From Pseudomonas guariconensis (GTDB lineage Bacteria; Pseudomonadota; Gammaproteobacteria; Pseudomonadales; Pseudomonadaceae): 64,000 bases of DNA. Numbering within the stretch: the first letter of the stretch is position 1; every line of letters starts with the position of its first letter. The stretch is from the NCBI RefSeq assembly GCF_024127895.1, contig NZ_JAMYBK010000002.1, positions 310,001-374,000 on the forward strand. The letters run 5' to 3'. Under the pieces are notes generated by a model that was not told where the DNA came from, searched no databases, and was given only the letters and a program-made list of their open reading frames with translations. A program made the position numbers and the translations under genes. Of this stretch, positions 53,680 to 62,120 are shown in pieces.

Positions 53680-54521
53680 GCTTCACCCCTTGCCGGCAGC
53701 TCCGGTTGCTTGCAGATACGGTCGAGCATGATCGCCAGCAGTACGATCGCCAGGCCCGCTTCGAAGCCCAGCGAGATATCGGCGGTGTTCAATGCGTTGA
53801 CCACGGGTTTGCCCAGGCCGTCCGCGCCCACCAGGGCGGCGATCACCACCATCGACAGCGACAGCATGATGCACTGGGTGACGCCAGCGGCGATGCTCGG
53901 CATCGCGTGTGGCAGTTCGATGCGGGTCAGCAACTGGCGCCGGGAGCAGCCGAAGGCCTTGCCGGCGTCCATCAGCTCCTGGGGTACGTCGCAGATCCCC
54001 AGGTAGGTCAGGCGGATCGGCGCGGCGATGGCGAACACCACCGTGGAGATCAGCCCCGGTACCACGCCCAGGCCGAACAGGGTCAGGGTCGGGATCAGGT
54101 AGACGAAGGTGGGCACCGTCTGCATCAGGTCGAGGATCGGCCGCATGCCGGTGTAGAACCACGGCTTGTGCGCCGCGAGGATGCCCAGCGGCACGCCGAT
54201 GGCCACGCAGACCACGGTGGCGAAGGTCACCTGCGCCAGGGTCTCCATGGTTTCCTGCCAGTAGCCCAGGTTGAAGATCAGCAGGAACGAGAAGGCAACG
54301 AACGCGGTGAGGGCCCATTTGCGCTGGATCAGGTGCGCCAGAGCGGCGAACAGGGCGATGAGAACGTAGGGGTTGAACCAGGTCAGGGCACTGGTGACGC
54401 CATGGATCATGAACTCCAGGCCTTGGGCGATGGCGTCGAAGTAATCTGCGCCGTTCTGGGTCAGCCATTCGACGAACGACGCGATGTACTGTCCCAGGGG
54501 TATTTTCTGTTCGATAAGCAT
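53676..54521 (-). CDS. choW: choline/betaine ABC transporter permease
   Basis: Membrane subunit (ChoW/CbcW), 281 residues with about six helices. The EAA-like loop is DVPQELMDAGKAFGCSRRQL. Other ProW-type stretches are RPILDLMQTVPTFVYLIPTL and GLGKPVVNALNTADISLG. It sits between the binding protein and the ATPase gene, with a 94-base gap on the choX side and a 4-base overlap with choV. One permease serves as homodimer in this family. Confidence 0.92.
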   Translation of the reverse strand: MLIEQKIPLGQYIASFVEWLTQNGADYFDAIAQGLEFMIHGVTSALTWFNPYVLIALFAALAHLIQRKWALTAFVAFSFLLIFNLGYWQETMETLAQVTFATVVCVAIGVPLGILAAHKPWFYTGMRPILDLMQTVPTFVYLIPTLTLFGLGVVPGLISTVVFAIAAPIRLTYLGICDVPQELMDAGKAFGCSRRQLLTRIELPHAMPSIAAGVTQCIMLSLSMVVIAALVGADGLGKPVVNALNTADISLGFEAGLAIVLLAIMLDRICKQPELPARGEA

Positions 54522-54615
54522 GATAGCGAGCTTCCACCTGCAAAGATTGAAATCAGTCCGGGGCGGGCACGGTCCTGCCCCGAGGTAGTGCCTACTGCTA
54601 TTGCATCCATTACTG

Positions 54616-55563
54616 CTACTGCGTCAGCTTGGCCTTTACCGCCTCCAGCCCCGGTTCGCCGTCCACGGTCGTCACCCCGGCCAGCCAGGTGTCGAGCACT
54701 TGCGGGTTGTTCTTCAGCCACGCCTTGGCGGCCGCCTCGGGTTTCATCTTGTCGTCCAGGACGTTGCCCATCAGCGTGCTTTCCATGTCCAAGGTGAACG
54801 ACAGGTTCTTCAGCAACTGGCCAACGTTGCTGCATTCTTGCGCGTAGCCCTTGCGGGTATTGGTCAGCACCGTCGCCTTGCCGTACTCGGGGCCGAAGAA
54901 ATCGTCGCCGCCGGAGAGGTACTGCATCTTGAAGCGCTTGTTCATCGGGTGCGGTTCCCAGCCGAGGAACACCACGGCATCACCGCGCTTCTGCGCCCGG
55001 TCGACCTGCGACAGCATGCCGGCCTCGCTGGACTGCACCAGCTTGAAACCGGCGTCCTTCAGGCCGAAGGCGTTCTGGTCGATCATGTTCTGGATGGTGC
55101 GGTTGCCGTCGTTGCCCGGCTCGATGCCATAGATCTTGCCGCCCAGTTCGCGCTTGAACTTGACGATGTCGGCGAAATCCTTGAGGCCTTTGTCGTACAG
55201 CGCCTGGGGCACCGCCAGGGTGTACTTGGCGTTCTCCAGGTTGGCGCGCAGCGTCTCGACGGTGCCGGCGTCGCGGTACTGCTTGATGTCGTTCTCCATG
55301 GTCGGCATCCAGTTGCCGAGGAACACGTCGAGGTCCTTGCCGGCGGCCAGCGACTTGTAGGTCACCGGTACCGAGATCATCGTGGTGTGGGTCTTGTAGC
55401 CCAGGGCTTCGAGCACGACGCTGGTCACCGCGGTGGTCACGGTGATGTCGGTCCAGCCGACATCGGAGAACCTTACCGTTCGGCACTGCTCGGGTTCGGC
55501 GGCCTGGGCCAGCAGCGGAGCGGACAGCAACGCGGCCAGCAACAGCGAGGGTGAAGCTTTCAT
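54616..55563 (-). CDS. choX: choline ABC transporter substrate-binding protein
   Basis: Periplasmic choline binder (ChoX/CbcX), 315 residues, with a signal peptide (SLLLAALLSAPLLAQA, cleavage before AEPEQC). The OpuAC-type fold is recognisable: DVGWTDITVTTAVTSVVLEA, FLGNWMPTMENDIKQY and FLGWEPHPMNKRFKMQYL, whose Trp and Tyr residues form the aromatic cage for trimethylammonium groups. It heads the choXWV operon. The control region shared with the serine dehydratase gene carries three repeats with 21-bp period. Confidence 0.93.
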   Translation of the reverse strand: MKASPSLLLAALLSAPLLAQAAEPEQCRTVRFSDVGWTDITVTTAVTSVVLEALGYKTHTTMISVPVTYKSLAAGKDLDVFLGNWMPTMENDIKQYRDAGTVETLRANLENAKYTLAVPQALYDKGLKDFADIVKFKRELGGKIYGIEPGNDGNRTIQNMIDQNAFGLKDAGFKLVQSSEAGMLSQVDRAQKRGDAVVFLGWEPHPMNKRFKMQYLSGGDDFFGPEYGKATVLTNTRKGYAQECSNVGQLLKNLSFTLDMESTLMGNVLDDKMKPEAAAKAWLKNNPQVLDTWLAGVTTVDGEPGLEAVKAKLTQ

Positions 55564-55716
55564 GAATGGACTCCTGTGATTTTATCTTCGGGTTCGCGCG
55601 GGGCGCCGGACGTTCTCGGGGTCCGGTCGACCAGGCCTGCAGAGGGCAGGTTGCGAGGCCGTGCAATACGAGTCGCTTTCGATAATCCCCCAGTGCTCGG
55701 CAATCGCCTACTGGTG

Positions 55717-55775
55717 GGGTCGTAACCAGTACAGGACGGGTCGCATCCAGTAAGGGCGATGTCGCATATGGGGTC
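55717..55775. promoter_or_regulatory. 21-bp-spaced direct repeats, candidate GbdR operator
   Basis: GGGTCGTAACCAGTA (55717-55731) and GGGTCGCATCCAGTA (55738-55752) differ at 2 of 15 bases, and a third, weaker copy with GTCGCAT begins 21 bases later (55761). A period of two helical turns and a GTCGC-N8-purine pattern resemble AraC-type operators such as those of ArgR. The repeats lie between choX and the serine dehydratase gene, both expected GbdR targets. Confidence 0.55.
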
Positions 55776-55994
55776 TTCCACCCGTTCCCCCGTCTTTTTG
55801 CGTCATCCGAGCGCCTGGAAGCGTCGGTCGGTGACCGGGCCAGGGCGGCGCTGCCGGACAAAATGGCGTCGGTTGCAGACGCCGGGAGGTGGGGCAAAAG
55901 CCCGATGATGCGAGCATTCACGGCGTTCAGCCTAGCAGCTGTGCGACCTCACGCCTGGCGTGGGGAGACAAGCCCATCAAGAGGTGATTCGACA

Positions 55995-57371
55995 ATGGCC
56001 ATCAGCGTGTTCGACCTGTTCAAGATCGGTGTCGGGCCTTCCAGCTCCCACACCGTCGGCCCCATGCGCGCCGCCGCCCTGTTCGTCCAGGGCCTGCGCG
56101 AGCGCGGCGAGCTGGAGCGGGTAAGGCGGGTCGAGGTGCGGCTGTACGGCTCGCTGTCGGCCACCGGCATCGGCCACGGCACCGACAACGCCACTATCAT
56201 GGGCCTGATGGGCGAATGGCCCGACGCCATCGACCCCACGGTGATCGCCCCGCGTATCGCCGAGCTGCGCGAAACCAGCACGCTGCTGCTGGATGGCCGC
56301 CTGCCCATCGCGTTCGTCTGGGCCCGCGACATGCTGCTGCTCGACGAGAACCTGCCCTATCACCCGAACGCCATGACCCTGGTCGCCGAAGGCGAGCAGG
56401 GCGAGCTGCACCGTGACACTTACTACTCGGTCGGCGGCGGCTTCGTGGTCGATGCCGCCCAGGCCGCCAGCGGCGTGCTGGATGCCGACCAGACGGTGCT
56501 GCCCTACGATTTCAACAGCGCCGCCGAGCTGCTGCGGCTGTGCAAGCAAAACGACATGCGCGTGTCGCAATTGATGATGGAGAACGAAAAGGCCTGGCGC
56601 AGCGAGCAAGAGATCCGCGCCGGCCTGCTCAAGCTCTGGCACGCCATGCAGGAATGCGTGAACAACGGCCTCAAGTACGAGGGTACGCTGCCCGGCGGGC
56701 TCAATGTGCGCCGGCGCGCGGCCAAGCTGCACCGCAGCCTGCAGGAGCTGGGCAAGCCCAACGTGATCGGCTCGACCATGAGTGCCATGGAGTGGGTCAA
56801 CCTGTTCGCCCTGGCGGTCAACGAAGAGAACGCCGCCGGCGGGCGCATGGTCACCGCGCCCACCAATGGCGCGGCCGGCATCATCCCGGCGGTGTTGCAC
56901 TACTACATGCGCTTCTCCGATGCGGTGGACGAATCCAACGTGGTGGAGTTCTTCCTCGGCGCGGCGGCGGTGGGCATCCTGTGCAAGAAGAACGCCTCGA
57001 TCTCCGGCGCCGAAGTCGGTTGCCAGGGCGAGGTCGGTTCGGCCTGCGCCATGGCCGCCGCGGGCCTGGCCGAGGTGCTCGGGGCGACCCCGGCGCAGTT
57101 GGAGAACGCCGCCGAGATCGCCCTGGAACACAACCTGGGGCTGACCTGCGACCCGGTCGGCGGCCTGGTCCAGGTGCCGTGCATCGAGCGCAACGCCATC
57201 GCCGCGGTCAAGGCGATCAATGCGGTGCAGATGGCCCTGCGCGGCGACGGCGAGCACTTCATCTCCCTCGACCAGGTGATTCGCACCATGCGCGACACCG
57301 GTGCCGACATGCACGACAAGTACAAGGAAACCTCGCGCGGTGGCCTGGCGGTCAGCGCCATCGAGTGCTGA
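55995..57371 (+). CDS. sdaB: L-serine dehydratase, Fe-S type
   Basis: Converts L-serine to pyruvate and ammonia, the last step when choline or betaine is degraded through glycine. The single-chain enzyme has 458 residues starting at ATG 55995 ([20 protein letters not shown]). The alpha-domain Cys residues C343, C385 and C396 are placed as [4Fe-4S] ligands, and the very last residue is C458, matching the tail Cys that coordinates the cluster in the studied Legionella enzyme. It is also called sdaA in some genomes. Its position between choXWV and gbdR matches P. aeruginosa. Confidence 0.94.
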   Translation: MAISVFDLFKIGVGPSSSHTVGPMRAAALFVQGLRERGELERVRRVEVRLYGSLSATGIGHGTDNATIMGLMGEWPDAIDPTVIAPRIAELRETSTLLLDGRLPIAFVWARDMLLLDENLPYHPNAMTLVAEGEQGELHRDTYYSVGGGFVVDAAQAASGVLDADQTVLPYDFNSAAELLRLCKQNDMRVSQLMMENEKAWRSEQEIRAGLLKLWHAMQECVNNGLKYEGTLPGGLNVRRRAAKLHRSLQELGKPNVIGSTMSAMEWVNLFALAVNEENAAGGRMVTAPTNGAAGIIPAVLHYYMRFSDAVDESNVVEFFLGAAAVGILCKKNASISGAEVGCQGEVGSACAMAAAGLAEVLGATPAQLENAAEIALEHNLGLTCDPVGGLVQVPCIERNAIAAVKAINAVQMALRGDGEHFISLDQVIRTMRDTGADMHDKYKETSRGGLAVSAIEC

Positions 57372-57761
57372 TGCGCCGTTTTCGCCCGTTCCAGGCCGCT
57401 GTGCCACCTGTTGGCGCAGCGGCCGACACCCACCGGCCGTCGGCTGTCGCTACCAGAGGTGTCGTTGTCGGTGACACTCAAGTATGTCGCTTCTGGGCAT
57501 CTTTCCCACAAGTGCTACCGAATTGCTCAGCAGTTACACGCAAAGGCGCTGGCGCGCCTGTTTGCGTTTACCTACCACCTCGCCAGAAAAGCTCTACACG
57601 TCGCATGACGACGTCGTTTTTGAGTTTTTTTGGATAGCCGTTCAATTTCAGGCACGGCGTTTGCGTCGAGATTGGCAAAGCCCCTGCATCCGAATCGGGG
57701 CCATTACAAGAAACAGTGCCCGCCTGAGGCACACCCTGCATTTGTGTGAGGAGAAATCGCG
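57372..57761. other. 390-bp region upstream of gbdR, no gene seen
   Basis: No credible coding sequence. It has three GTCG motifs: TGTCGCTACCAG at 57445, TGTCGGTGACAC at 57466 (21 bases later) and TGTCGCTTCTGG at 57485 (19 later). These could be sites for an AraC-type regulator, weaker than those near choX. The leader before the gbdR ATG ends with GAGGAGAAA. Confidence 0.4.
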
Positions 57762-58868
57762 ATGACGTCGTACACCTCCGGGAATCCAACCCAGAACCGC
57801 ACAGCCCCCCAGTCCATCGGCTTTCTCCTGCTGGACAACTTCACCCTCATTTCCCTGGCGTCCGCGGTCGAGCCCCTGCGCATGGCCAACCAGTTGTCCG
57901 GTCGCGAGCTGTACCGCTGGCACACCCTGACGGTCGATGGCGGCCAGGTCTGGGCCAGCGATGGCCTGCAGATCACCCCCGATGCGGCCATGCACAGCGC
58001 GCCGCCGATGGATACCGTGATCGTCTGCGGTGGCGTCGGTATCCAGCGCTCGGTGACCCGTGAGCACGTCACCTGGCTGCAGGCCCAGGCCCGCCAGTCG
58101 CGCCGCCTGGGTGCGGTGTGCACCGGCAGCTGGGCGCTGGCCTGTGCAGGCCTGCTCGACGGTTTCGACTGCAGCGTGCACTGGGAATGCCTGGCGGCCA
58201 TGCAGGAGGCCTTCCCGCGGGTCAACATGAGCACCCGTCTGTTCACCCTCGACCGCAACCGCTTCACCAGTTCCGGCGGTACCGCGCCGCTGGACATGAT
58301 GCTGCACCTGATCAGCCGCGACCATGGCCGCGAACTGTCGGCGGCGATCTCCGAGATGTTCGTCTACGAGCGCATCCGCAACGAACAGGATCATCAGCGC
58401 GTACCGCTCAAGCACATGCTCGGCACCAACCAGCCGAAGCTGCAGGAGATCGTTGCGCTGATGGAGGCCAACCTGGAGGAGCCGATCGACCTGGACGAGC
58501 TGGCCGTGTACGTCTCGGTGTCGCGGCGCCAGCTCGAGCGCCTGTTCCAGAAGTACCTGCACTGCTCGCCGTCGCGCTACTACCTGAAGCTGCGGCTGAT
58601 CCGTGCGCGTCAGTTGCTCAAGCAGACGCCCATGTCGATCATCGAGGTGGCGTCGGTGTGTGGGTTCGTGTCCACGCCGCACTTCTCCAAGTGCTACCGC
58701 GAATACTTCGGCATTCCGCCGCGTGACGAGCGTGTCGGCTCCAATACCGCGCAACAGGTGGCGATGATGCCGATCCCGCAGGCCATGGCCCTGTCGCCCC
58801 ATGGTGGGCCGCTGGGGGCACTGAGCCAGGCGCGCAACGAGTCGACGTTTGCCAGTGTGAGGCTCTGA
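57762..58868 (+). CDS. gbdR: AraC-family regulator GbdR
   Basis: Activator of glycine betaine and dimethylglycine catabolism genes. In 368 residues, about 15-200 form a DJ-1/PfpI (class I amidotransferase-like) ligand domain keeping the nucleophile-type C120 in AVCTGSWALA. Residues about 235-335 form the AraC DNA-binding domain (VYVSVSRRQLERLFQKYLHC, ASVCGFVSTPHFSKCYREYF). A C-terminal tail of about 35 residues follows. The start ATG 57762 follows GAGGAGAAA. In P. aeruginosa GbdR turns on cbcXWV and the dehydratase gene, consistent with this context. Confidence 0.94.
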   Translation: MTSYTSGNPTQNRTAPQSIGFLLLDNFTLISLASAVEPLRMANQLSGRELYRWHTLTVDGGQVWASDGLQITPDAAMHSAPPMDTVIVCGGVGIQRSVTREHVTWLQAQARQSRRLGAVCTGSWALACAGLLDGFDCSVHWECLAAMQEAFPRVNMSTRLFTLDRNRFTSSGGTAPLDMMLHLISRDHGRELSAAISEMFVYERIRNEQDHQRVPLKHMLGTNQPKLQEIVALMEANLEEPIDLDELAVYVSVSRRQLERLFQKYLHCSPSRYYLKLRLIRARQLLKQTPMSIIEVASVCGFVSTPHFSKCYREYFGIPPRDERVGSNTAQQVAMMPIPQAMALSPHGGPLGALSQARNESTFASVRL

Positions 58869-58890
58869 GCTGTTGGGGCCGCCAATCAGG

Positions 58891-59058
58891 CTAATGCTGT
58901 TCACTTAAGCAATTGGGGCCGCCTTGCGGCCCTTCGCGGGCAAGCCCGCTCCCACAAGTACGCTGCAAATGCACGACCCTGTGGGAGCGGGCTTGCCCGC
59001 GAAGGGCTGCAAGGCAGCCCCAATCGATGTCACATCGGACTTAAGTGAACAGCATTAG
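58891..59058. mobile_element. 168-bp MITE-like element carrying a REP pair
   Basis: The ends are perfect 19-bp inverted repeats, CTAATGCTGTTCACTTAAG (58891-58909) and CTTAAGTGAACAGCATTAG (59040-59058). They are flanked by identical 9-bp direct repeats CCAATCAGG (58882-58890 and 59059-59067), a target duplication typical of a transposition event, and 9 bp is common in the IS4 family. Inside is an inverted REP pair (cores GCGGGCAAGCCCGCTCCCAC and GTGGGAGCGGGCTTGCCCGC). It has no coding capacity, so it would need a transposase in trans. The right duplication includes the stop codon of the next gene. Confidence 0.85.
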
Positions 59059-59062
59059 CCAA

Positions 59063-59320
59063 TCAGGCGCGTTTGTTGAACTGCGCCAACGCCGGCAACA
59101 GCTGCTTGTCGATGGCCTGGCGCACGGCCGGGAGGATGGTGGCGCTGCCGGTGTACATCTGCTCGACCATGCCGCGCAGGGCCCGGGCATTGGGTTCGGT
59201 CAGGCCGCGCACGGCGACCTCGCAGGCCTGTTCGGCACTGGCCCCGGCCGGCATCTCGAAGCCCAGGGCGCGCAGTTGGCCCAGCAGGTCGTCCTGATCG
59301 ATCAAATCCGCATGCATCAT
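59063..59320 (-). CDS. small conserved hypothetical protein
   Basis: An 85-residue protein starting MMHADLIDQDDLLGQLRALG after AGGGA. I recognise no domain. It looks helical, with no signal peptide or membrane segment, and ends QFNKRA. A gene of this kind sits between gbdR and the carnitine genes in related genomes, as I recall. The MITE-like insertion lies directly at its 3' end, and the stop codon (59063-59065) is inside the 9-bp duplicated target, so the protein is not altered. Confidence 0.68.
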   Translation of the reverse strand: MMHADLIDQDDLLGQLRALGFEMPAGASAEQACEVAVRGLTEPNARALRGMVEQMYTGSATILPAVRQAIDKQLLPALAQFNKRA

Positions 59321-59548
59321 GGCTGTTGTCCCTTTTATCGCTAAGAGAGTGCTGCTGTGATTCACGACCGATTCTGTGTCCACGGCGACATGCCCGCAAG
59401 GGCAGTGTGTCGCAATGGCTGCTTTGGCTAAGAACAGGTCGTTCCCGGCTAAATCGACGGCCCGCAGAGGCCGCACACTGGCGTCATTCACGGCAACGGA
59501 GGGTTTGGTCACCCTCGCTCATGCAAAGTGGATGTTGCTCGCTCTTGG

Positions 59549-59584
59549 CCCCGGATGCTCACGGCTTTCCGGGGTTATTTTTTT
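59549..59584 (+). terminator. plus-strand intrinsic terminator, possible small RNA end
   Basis: CCCCGGA and TCCGGGG form a 7-bp stem around a 12-base loop, followed by TTATTTTTTT on the plus strand. Both flanking genes are on the minus strand, where the A-run lies on the wrong side. It may end a small plus-strand RNA. Confidence 0.6.
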
Positions 59585-59601
59585 CTGCGGTACATACCTT
59601 C

Positions 59602-59639
59602 GGGGCCGCTGTGCGCGCCTTTCGCGACACAGCGGCCCC
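59602..59639. terminator. 12-bp stem after cdhB
   Basis: GGGGCCGCTGTG and CACAGCGGCCCC form a perfect 12-bp stem around a 14-base loop, 12 bases past the cdhB stop. There is no immediate T-run, so it may act as a 3' stabiliser or weak terminator of the carnitine operon. Confidence 0.55.
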
Positions 59640-59651
59640 AACTGGCATCGG

Positions 59652-60122
59652 TCAACCAGGCAATCGCATCACGCGCCCGACGAACTCGGCAGGCGGCAGG
59701 TCTCGTTGTGCCTCCCGCAACCCTTGCAGCAACGCCACGCTGCGCTCGCCAAACGGCGCCGACTTCGGCCCCGCCAGGTCCACATGCAGCAGCATCTGCT
59801 CGCTGGCCGCCAACGCCTCGTCGAACCCTACCCGGTGCAGGCTGTGGTACACATGCAGGCGCTTCTTGTCGAAGCCGACGATCTGCGTCTGCACCCACAC
59901 CTCGGTGCCGAGCTTCACCTCATGCAGGTAGTTGATGTGCGCCTCCAGGGTGAACAGCGAATGGCCGCTCTGCCCACGGCTGTCGGCATCCAGGCCGATG
60001 CGCTCCATCAGCGCATCGGTGGCGTAGCTGAAGATCAGCAGGTAATAGGCATCGCGCAGATGGCCGTTGTAGTCGACCCAGCCCTCCTGGACTGGAGTGC
60101 GGTAGGTGGTCAGTGCTGGCAT
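59652..60122 (-). CDS. cdhB: carnitine catabolism thioesterase CdhB
   Basis: Hot-dog fold thioesterase, 156 residues, thought to hydrolyse betainyl-CoA to glycine betaine in carnitine degradation. The acyl-CoA thioesterase signature WVDYNGHLRDAYYLL has candidate catalytic D17, as in 4-hydroxybenzoyl-CoA thioesterases. The rest matches FYATDAL-type hot-dog helices (YATDALMERIGLDADSRGQS). It is the last gene of the caiX-cdhC-cdhA-cdhB operon, 10 bases after cdhA, with GAGGAG as ribosome site. In P. aeruginosa this position is occupied by cdhB. Confidence 0.85.
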   Translation of the reverse strand: MPALTTYRTPVQEGWVDYNGHLRDAYYLLIFSYATDALMERIGLDADSRGQSGHSLFTLEAHINYLHEVKLGTEVWVQTQIVGFDKKRLHVYHSLHRVGFDEALAASEQMLLHVDLAGPKSAPFGERSVALLQGLREAQRDLPPAEFVGRVMRLPG

Positions 60123-60132
60123 CAGGTGCTCC

Positions 60133-61098
60133 TCAATCGCCGAAGGCCATGCCGTGCTGGGCCTTGCTGTGCTTCACCGCCTCCAGTACCGCCAGCAGGG
60201 TGTCGTCACGGTAGCGCTCCAGCGCGGCGATGCTGTGCTCGCCCAACTGCTCGGCGGTGCCCTCGACCACATCGTCGATCAGCTTGTCGGTCAGTTCCGG
60301 GGCCGGCAGGTAGGTCCAGGGCAGCTTGAGCGCCGGGCCGAACTGCGACATGAAGTGACGCATGCCGGCATCGCCACCGGCGAGGGTGTAGGTCAGGAAG
60401 GTGCCCATGAACGACCAGCGCAGGCCGGCGCCGAAGCGGATCGCGTCGTCGATCTCGCCCGTGCTGGCCACACCATCGTTGACCAGGTGCAGGGCCTCGC
60501 GCCACAGCGCTTCGAGCAGGCGGTCGGCGATGAAGCCGGGAACCTCCTTGCGCACGTGCAGCGGGCGCATGCCCAGCGCGGTGTAGATGGTCTTCGCGGC
60601 TTCGATGGCCTCGGGGGCGGTGCGCTGGCCGCCGACGATCTCCACCAGCGGCAGCAGGTACACCGGGTTGAACGGGTGGCCTACCACGCAGCGCTCGGGG
60701 TGGGTGGACGACTCGTAGAACTCGCTCGGCAGCAGCCCCGAGGTGCTGGAACCGATGATCGCGTTGGGTTTGGCCGCGGCACTGATCCTGGCATGCAGGT
60801 CGAGCTTGAGGTCCAGGCGCTCCGGGGCGCTTTCCTGGATGAAGTCGGCGTCGCGCACGCACGCCTCGATGGTGCTGACGAACGTCAGCCGGTCCTGCGC
60901 CGCGCCGGGCGCCAGGCCTTGTTTCTCAAGGGCTGGCCAGGCATTGGCGATGCGCTTGCGCAGGGCCTGCTCGGCGCCGGGGGCCGGGTCCCAGGCGACC
61001 ACGTCCAGGCCGTGGGCCAGGGCGCGGGCGACCCAGCCGCTGCCGATGACGCCGCTACCCAGGGCGGCGAAGGTCTTGATCTCGGTGATGTAAGGCAT
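60133..61098 (-). CDS. cdhA: L-carnitine dehydrogenase CdhA
   Basis: NAD-dependent enzyme oxidising L-carnitine to 3-dehydrocarnitine. The 321-residue protein has a Rossmann motif GSGVIGSGW (14-22) and the 3-hydroxyacyl-CoA dehydrogenase active-site region [20 protein letters not shown]. The [20 protein letters not shown] stretch opens the C-terminal helical domain. ATG 61098 ([10 protein letters not shown]) gives the known length of the family; a much longer open frame upstream runs through cdhC on another reading and is not coding. It lies 17 bases downstream of the cdhC stop. Confidence 0.92.
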   Translation of the reverse strand: MPYITEIKTFAALGSGVIGSGWVARALAHGLDVVAWDPAPGAEQALRKRIANAWPALEKQGLAPGAAQDRLTFVSTIEACVRDADFIQESAPERLDLKLDLHARISAAAKPNAIIGSSTSGLLPSEFYESSTHPERCVVGHPFNPVYLLPLVEIVGGQRTAPEAIEAAKTIYTALGMRPLHVRKEVPGFIADRLLEALWREALHLVNDGVASTGEIDDAIRFGAGLRWSFMGTFLTYTLAGGDAGMRHFMSQFGPALKLPWTYLPAPELTDKLIDDVVEGTAEQLGEHSIAALERYRDDTLLAVLEAVKHSKAQHGMAFGD

Positions 61099-61115
61099 GT
61101 CGAACGGCTCCTGAA

Positions 61116-62000
61116 TTAGCGGCGCTTGAGGTTCATCTTTTCCCGGCCTTCTGCCGGGCTGAGGACACGGCCGCCCATGCGGGTGATGATTTCCGCCGCG
61201 CGTTCGACCAACTGGCCGTTGCTGGCCAGCACGCCACGGTCCAGGTACAGGTTGTCTTCCAGCCCCACCCGTACGTTGCCGCCGAGCAGCACGGCCTGGG
61301 CCGCCATGGGCATCTGCATGCGGCCGATGCCGAAGCCGGCCCAGGTCACACCGGCGGGCAGGTTGTCGACCATGGCCTTCATGGTGGTGGTGTCCGCCGG
61401 CGCGCCCCACGGGATGCCCAGGCACAGCTGGAACAGCGGGTCGTCCAGCAGGCCTTCCTTCATCATCTGCTTGGCGAACCACAGGTGGCCGGTGTCGAAG
61501 ATTTCCAGCTCGGCCTTCACGCCCAGCTCGGTGATGCGCTTGGCGCCGGCACGCAGTTGGCTCGGGGTGGAGACGTAGATGGCGTTGCCGTCGCCGAAGT
61601 TGAGGGTGCCGCAGTCGAGGGTGCAGATCTCTGGCAGCAGCGCCTCCACGTGGGCCAGGCGCTCCAGTGGGCCGATCAGGTCGGTGCCCGGGCCGAAGGC
61701 CATGGGTGTTTCGCCAGGGCCGATCTCCAGATCGCCGCCCATGCCGGCGGTGAGGTTGACGATCACGTCCACGTCGGCCTCGCGGATGCGCTCCATCACT
61801 TCGCGGTACAGCGCCACGTCGCGGCTGAAACGGCCGGTCTCGGGGTCGCGGACGTGGCAATGGACCACGGTGGCGCCGGCCTTGGCGGCTTCCACGGCGG
61901 ATTCGGCGATCTGCTTGGGCGTGACAGGGACGAGGTGGCTCTTGGCGACCGTGTCGCCGGCGCCGGTGAGGGCACAGGTGATGATGACGTCGTGGTTCAT
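61116..62000 (-). CDS. cdhC: 3-dehydrocarnitine cleavage enzyme CdhC (BKACE family)
   Basis: Beta-keto acid cleavage enzyme that splits 3-dehydrocarnitine with acetyl-CoA, giving acetoacetate and betainyl-CoA. The 294-residue TIM barrel has the zinc ligands of the family in [15 protein letters not shown] (H47, H49) and the N-terminal [12 protein letters not shown] use ATG 62000 ([13 protein letters not shown]) after a GGAACACACC stretch; an in-frame ATG 33 bases upstream gives an unlikely His-rich leader. It is the second gene of the operon; a REP pair lies between it and caiX. Confidence 0.92.
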   Translation of the reverse strand: MNHDVIITCALTGAGDTVAKSHLVPVTPKQIAESAVEAAKAGATVVHCHVRDPETGRFSRDVALYREVMERIREADVDVIVNLTAGMGGDLEIGPGETPMAFGPGTDLIGPLERLAHVEALLPEICTLDCGTLNFGDGNAIYVSTPSQLRAGAKRITELGVKAELEIFDTGHLWFAKQMMKEGLLDDPLFQLCLGIPWGAPADTTTMKAMVDNLPAGVTWAGFGIGRMQMPMAAQAVLLGGNVRVGLEDNLYLDRGVLASNGQLVERAAEIITRMGGRVLSPAEGREKMNLKRR

Positions 62001-62034
62001 GGTGTGTTCCTTGTGGTGTCGGTGGTGGCCCAAT

Positions 62035-62112
62035 CGCCGGCAAGCCGGCTCCCACAGGGCGTGGTGAGCCCTGGTGCGTGAAGCGCCTGGGGGAGCTGGC
62101 TTGCCGGCGATG
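62035..62112. repeat. inverted REP pair between caiX and cdhC
   Basis: GCCGGCAAGCCGGCTCCCAC (from 62037) faces a slightly diverged GGGGGAGCTGGCTTGCCGGC (from 62089). Being inside a probable operon, it may stabilise the upstream caiX message and lower downstream expression. Confidence 0.8.
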
Positions 62113-62120
62113 AGGCCGGG

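Larger units (their letters stand above)
59321..59651. other. gap between small gene and cdhB
   Basis: A 331-bp stretch with no credible protein gene. It holds a plus-strand intrinsic terminator (59549-59584), a smaller hairpin GAGGGT/ACCCTC just before it, and a long stem near 59602-59639 close to the cdhB stop. Neither neighbouring gene reads rightward, so the plus-strand terminator is unexplained. Confidence 0.5.
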
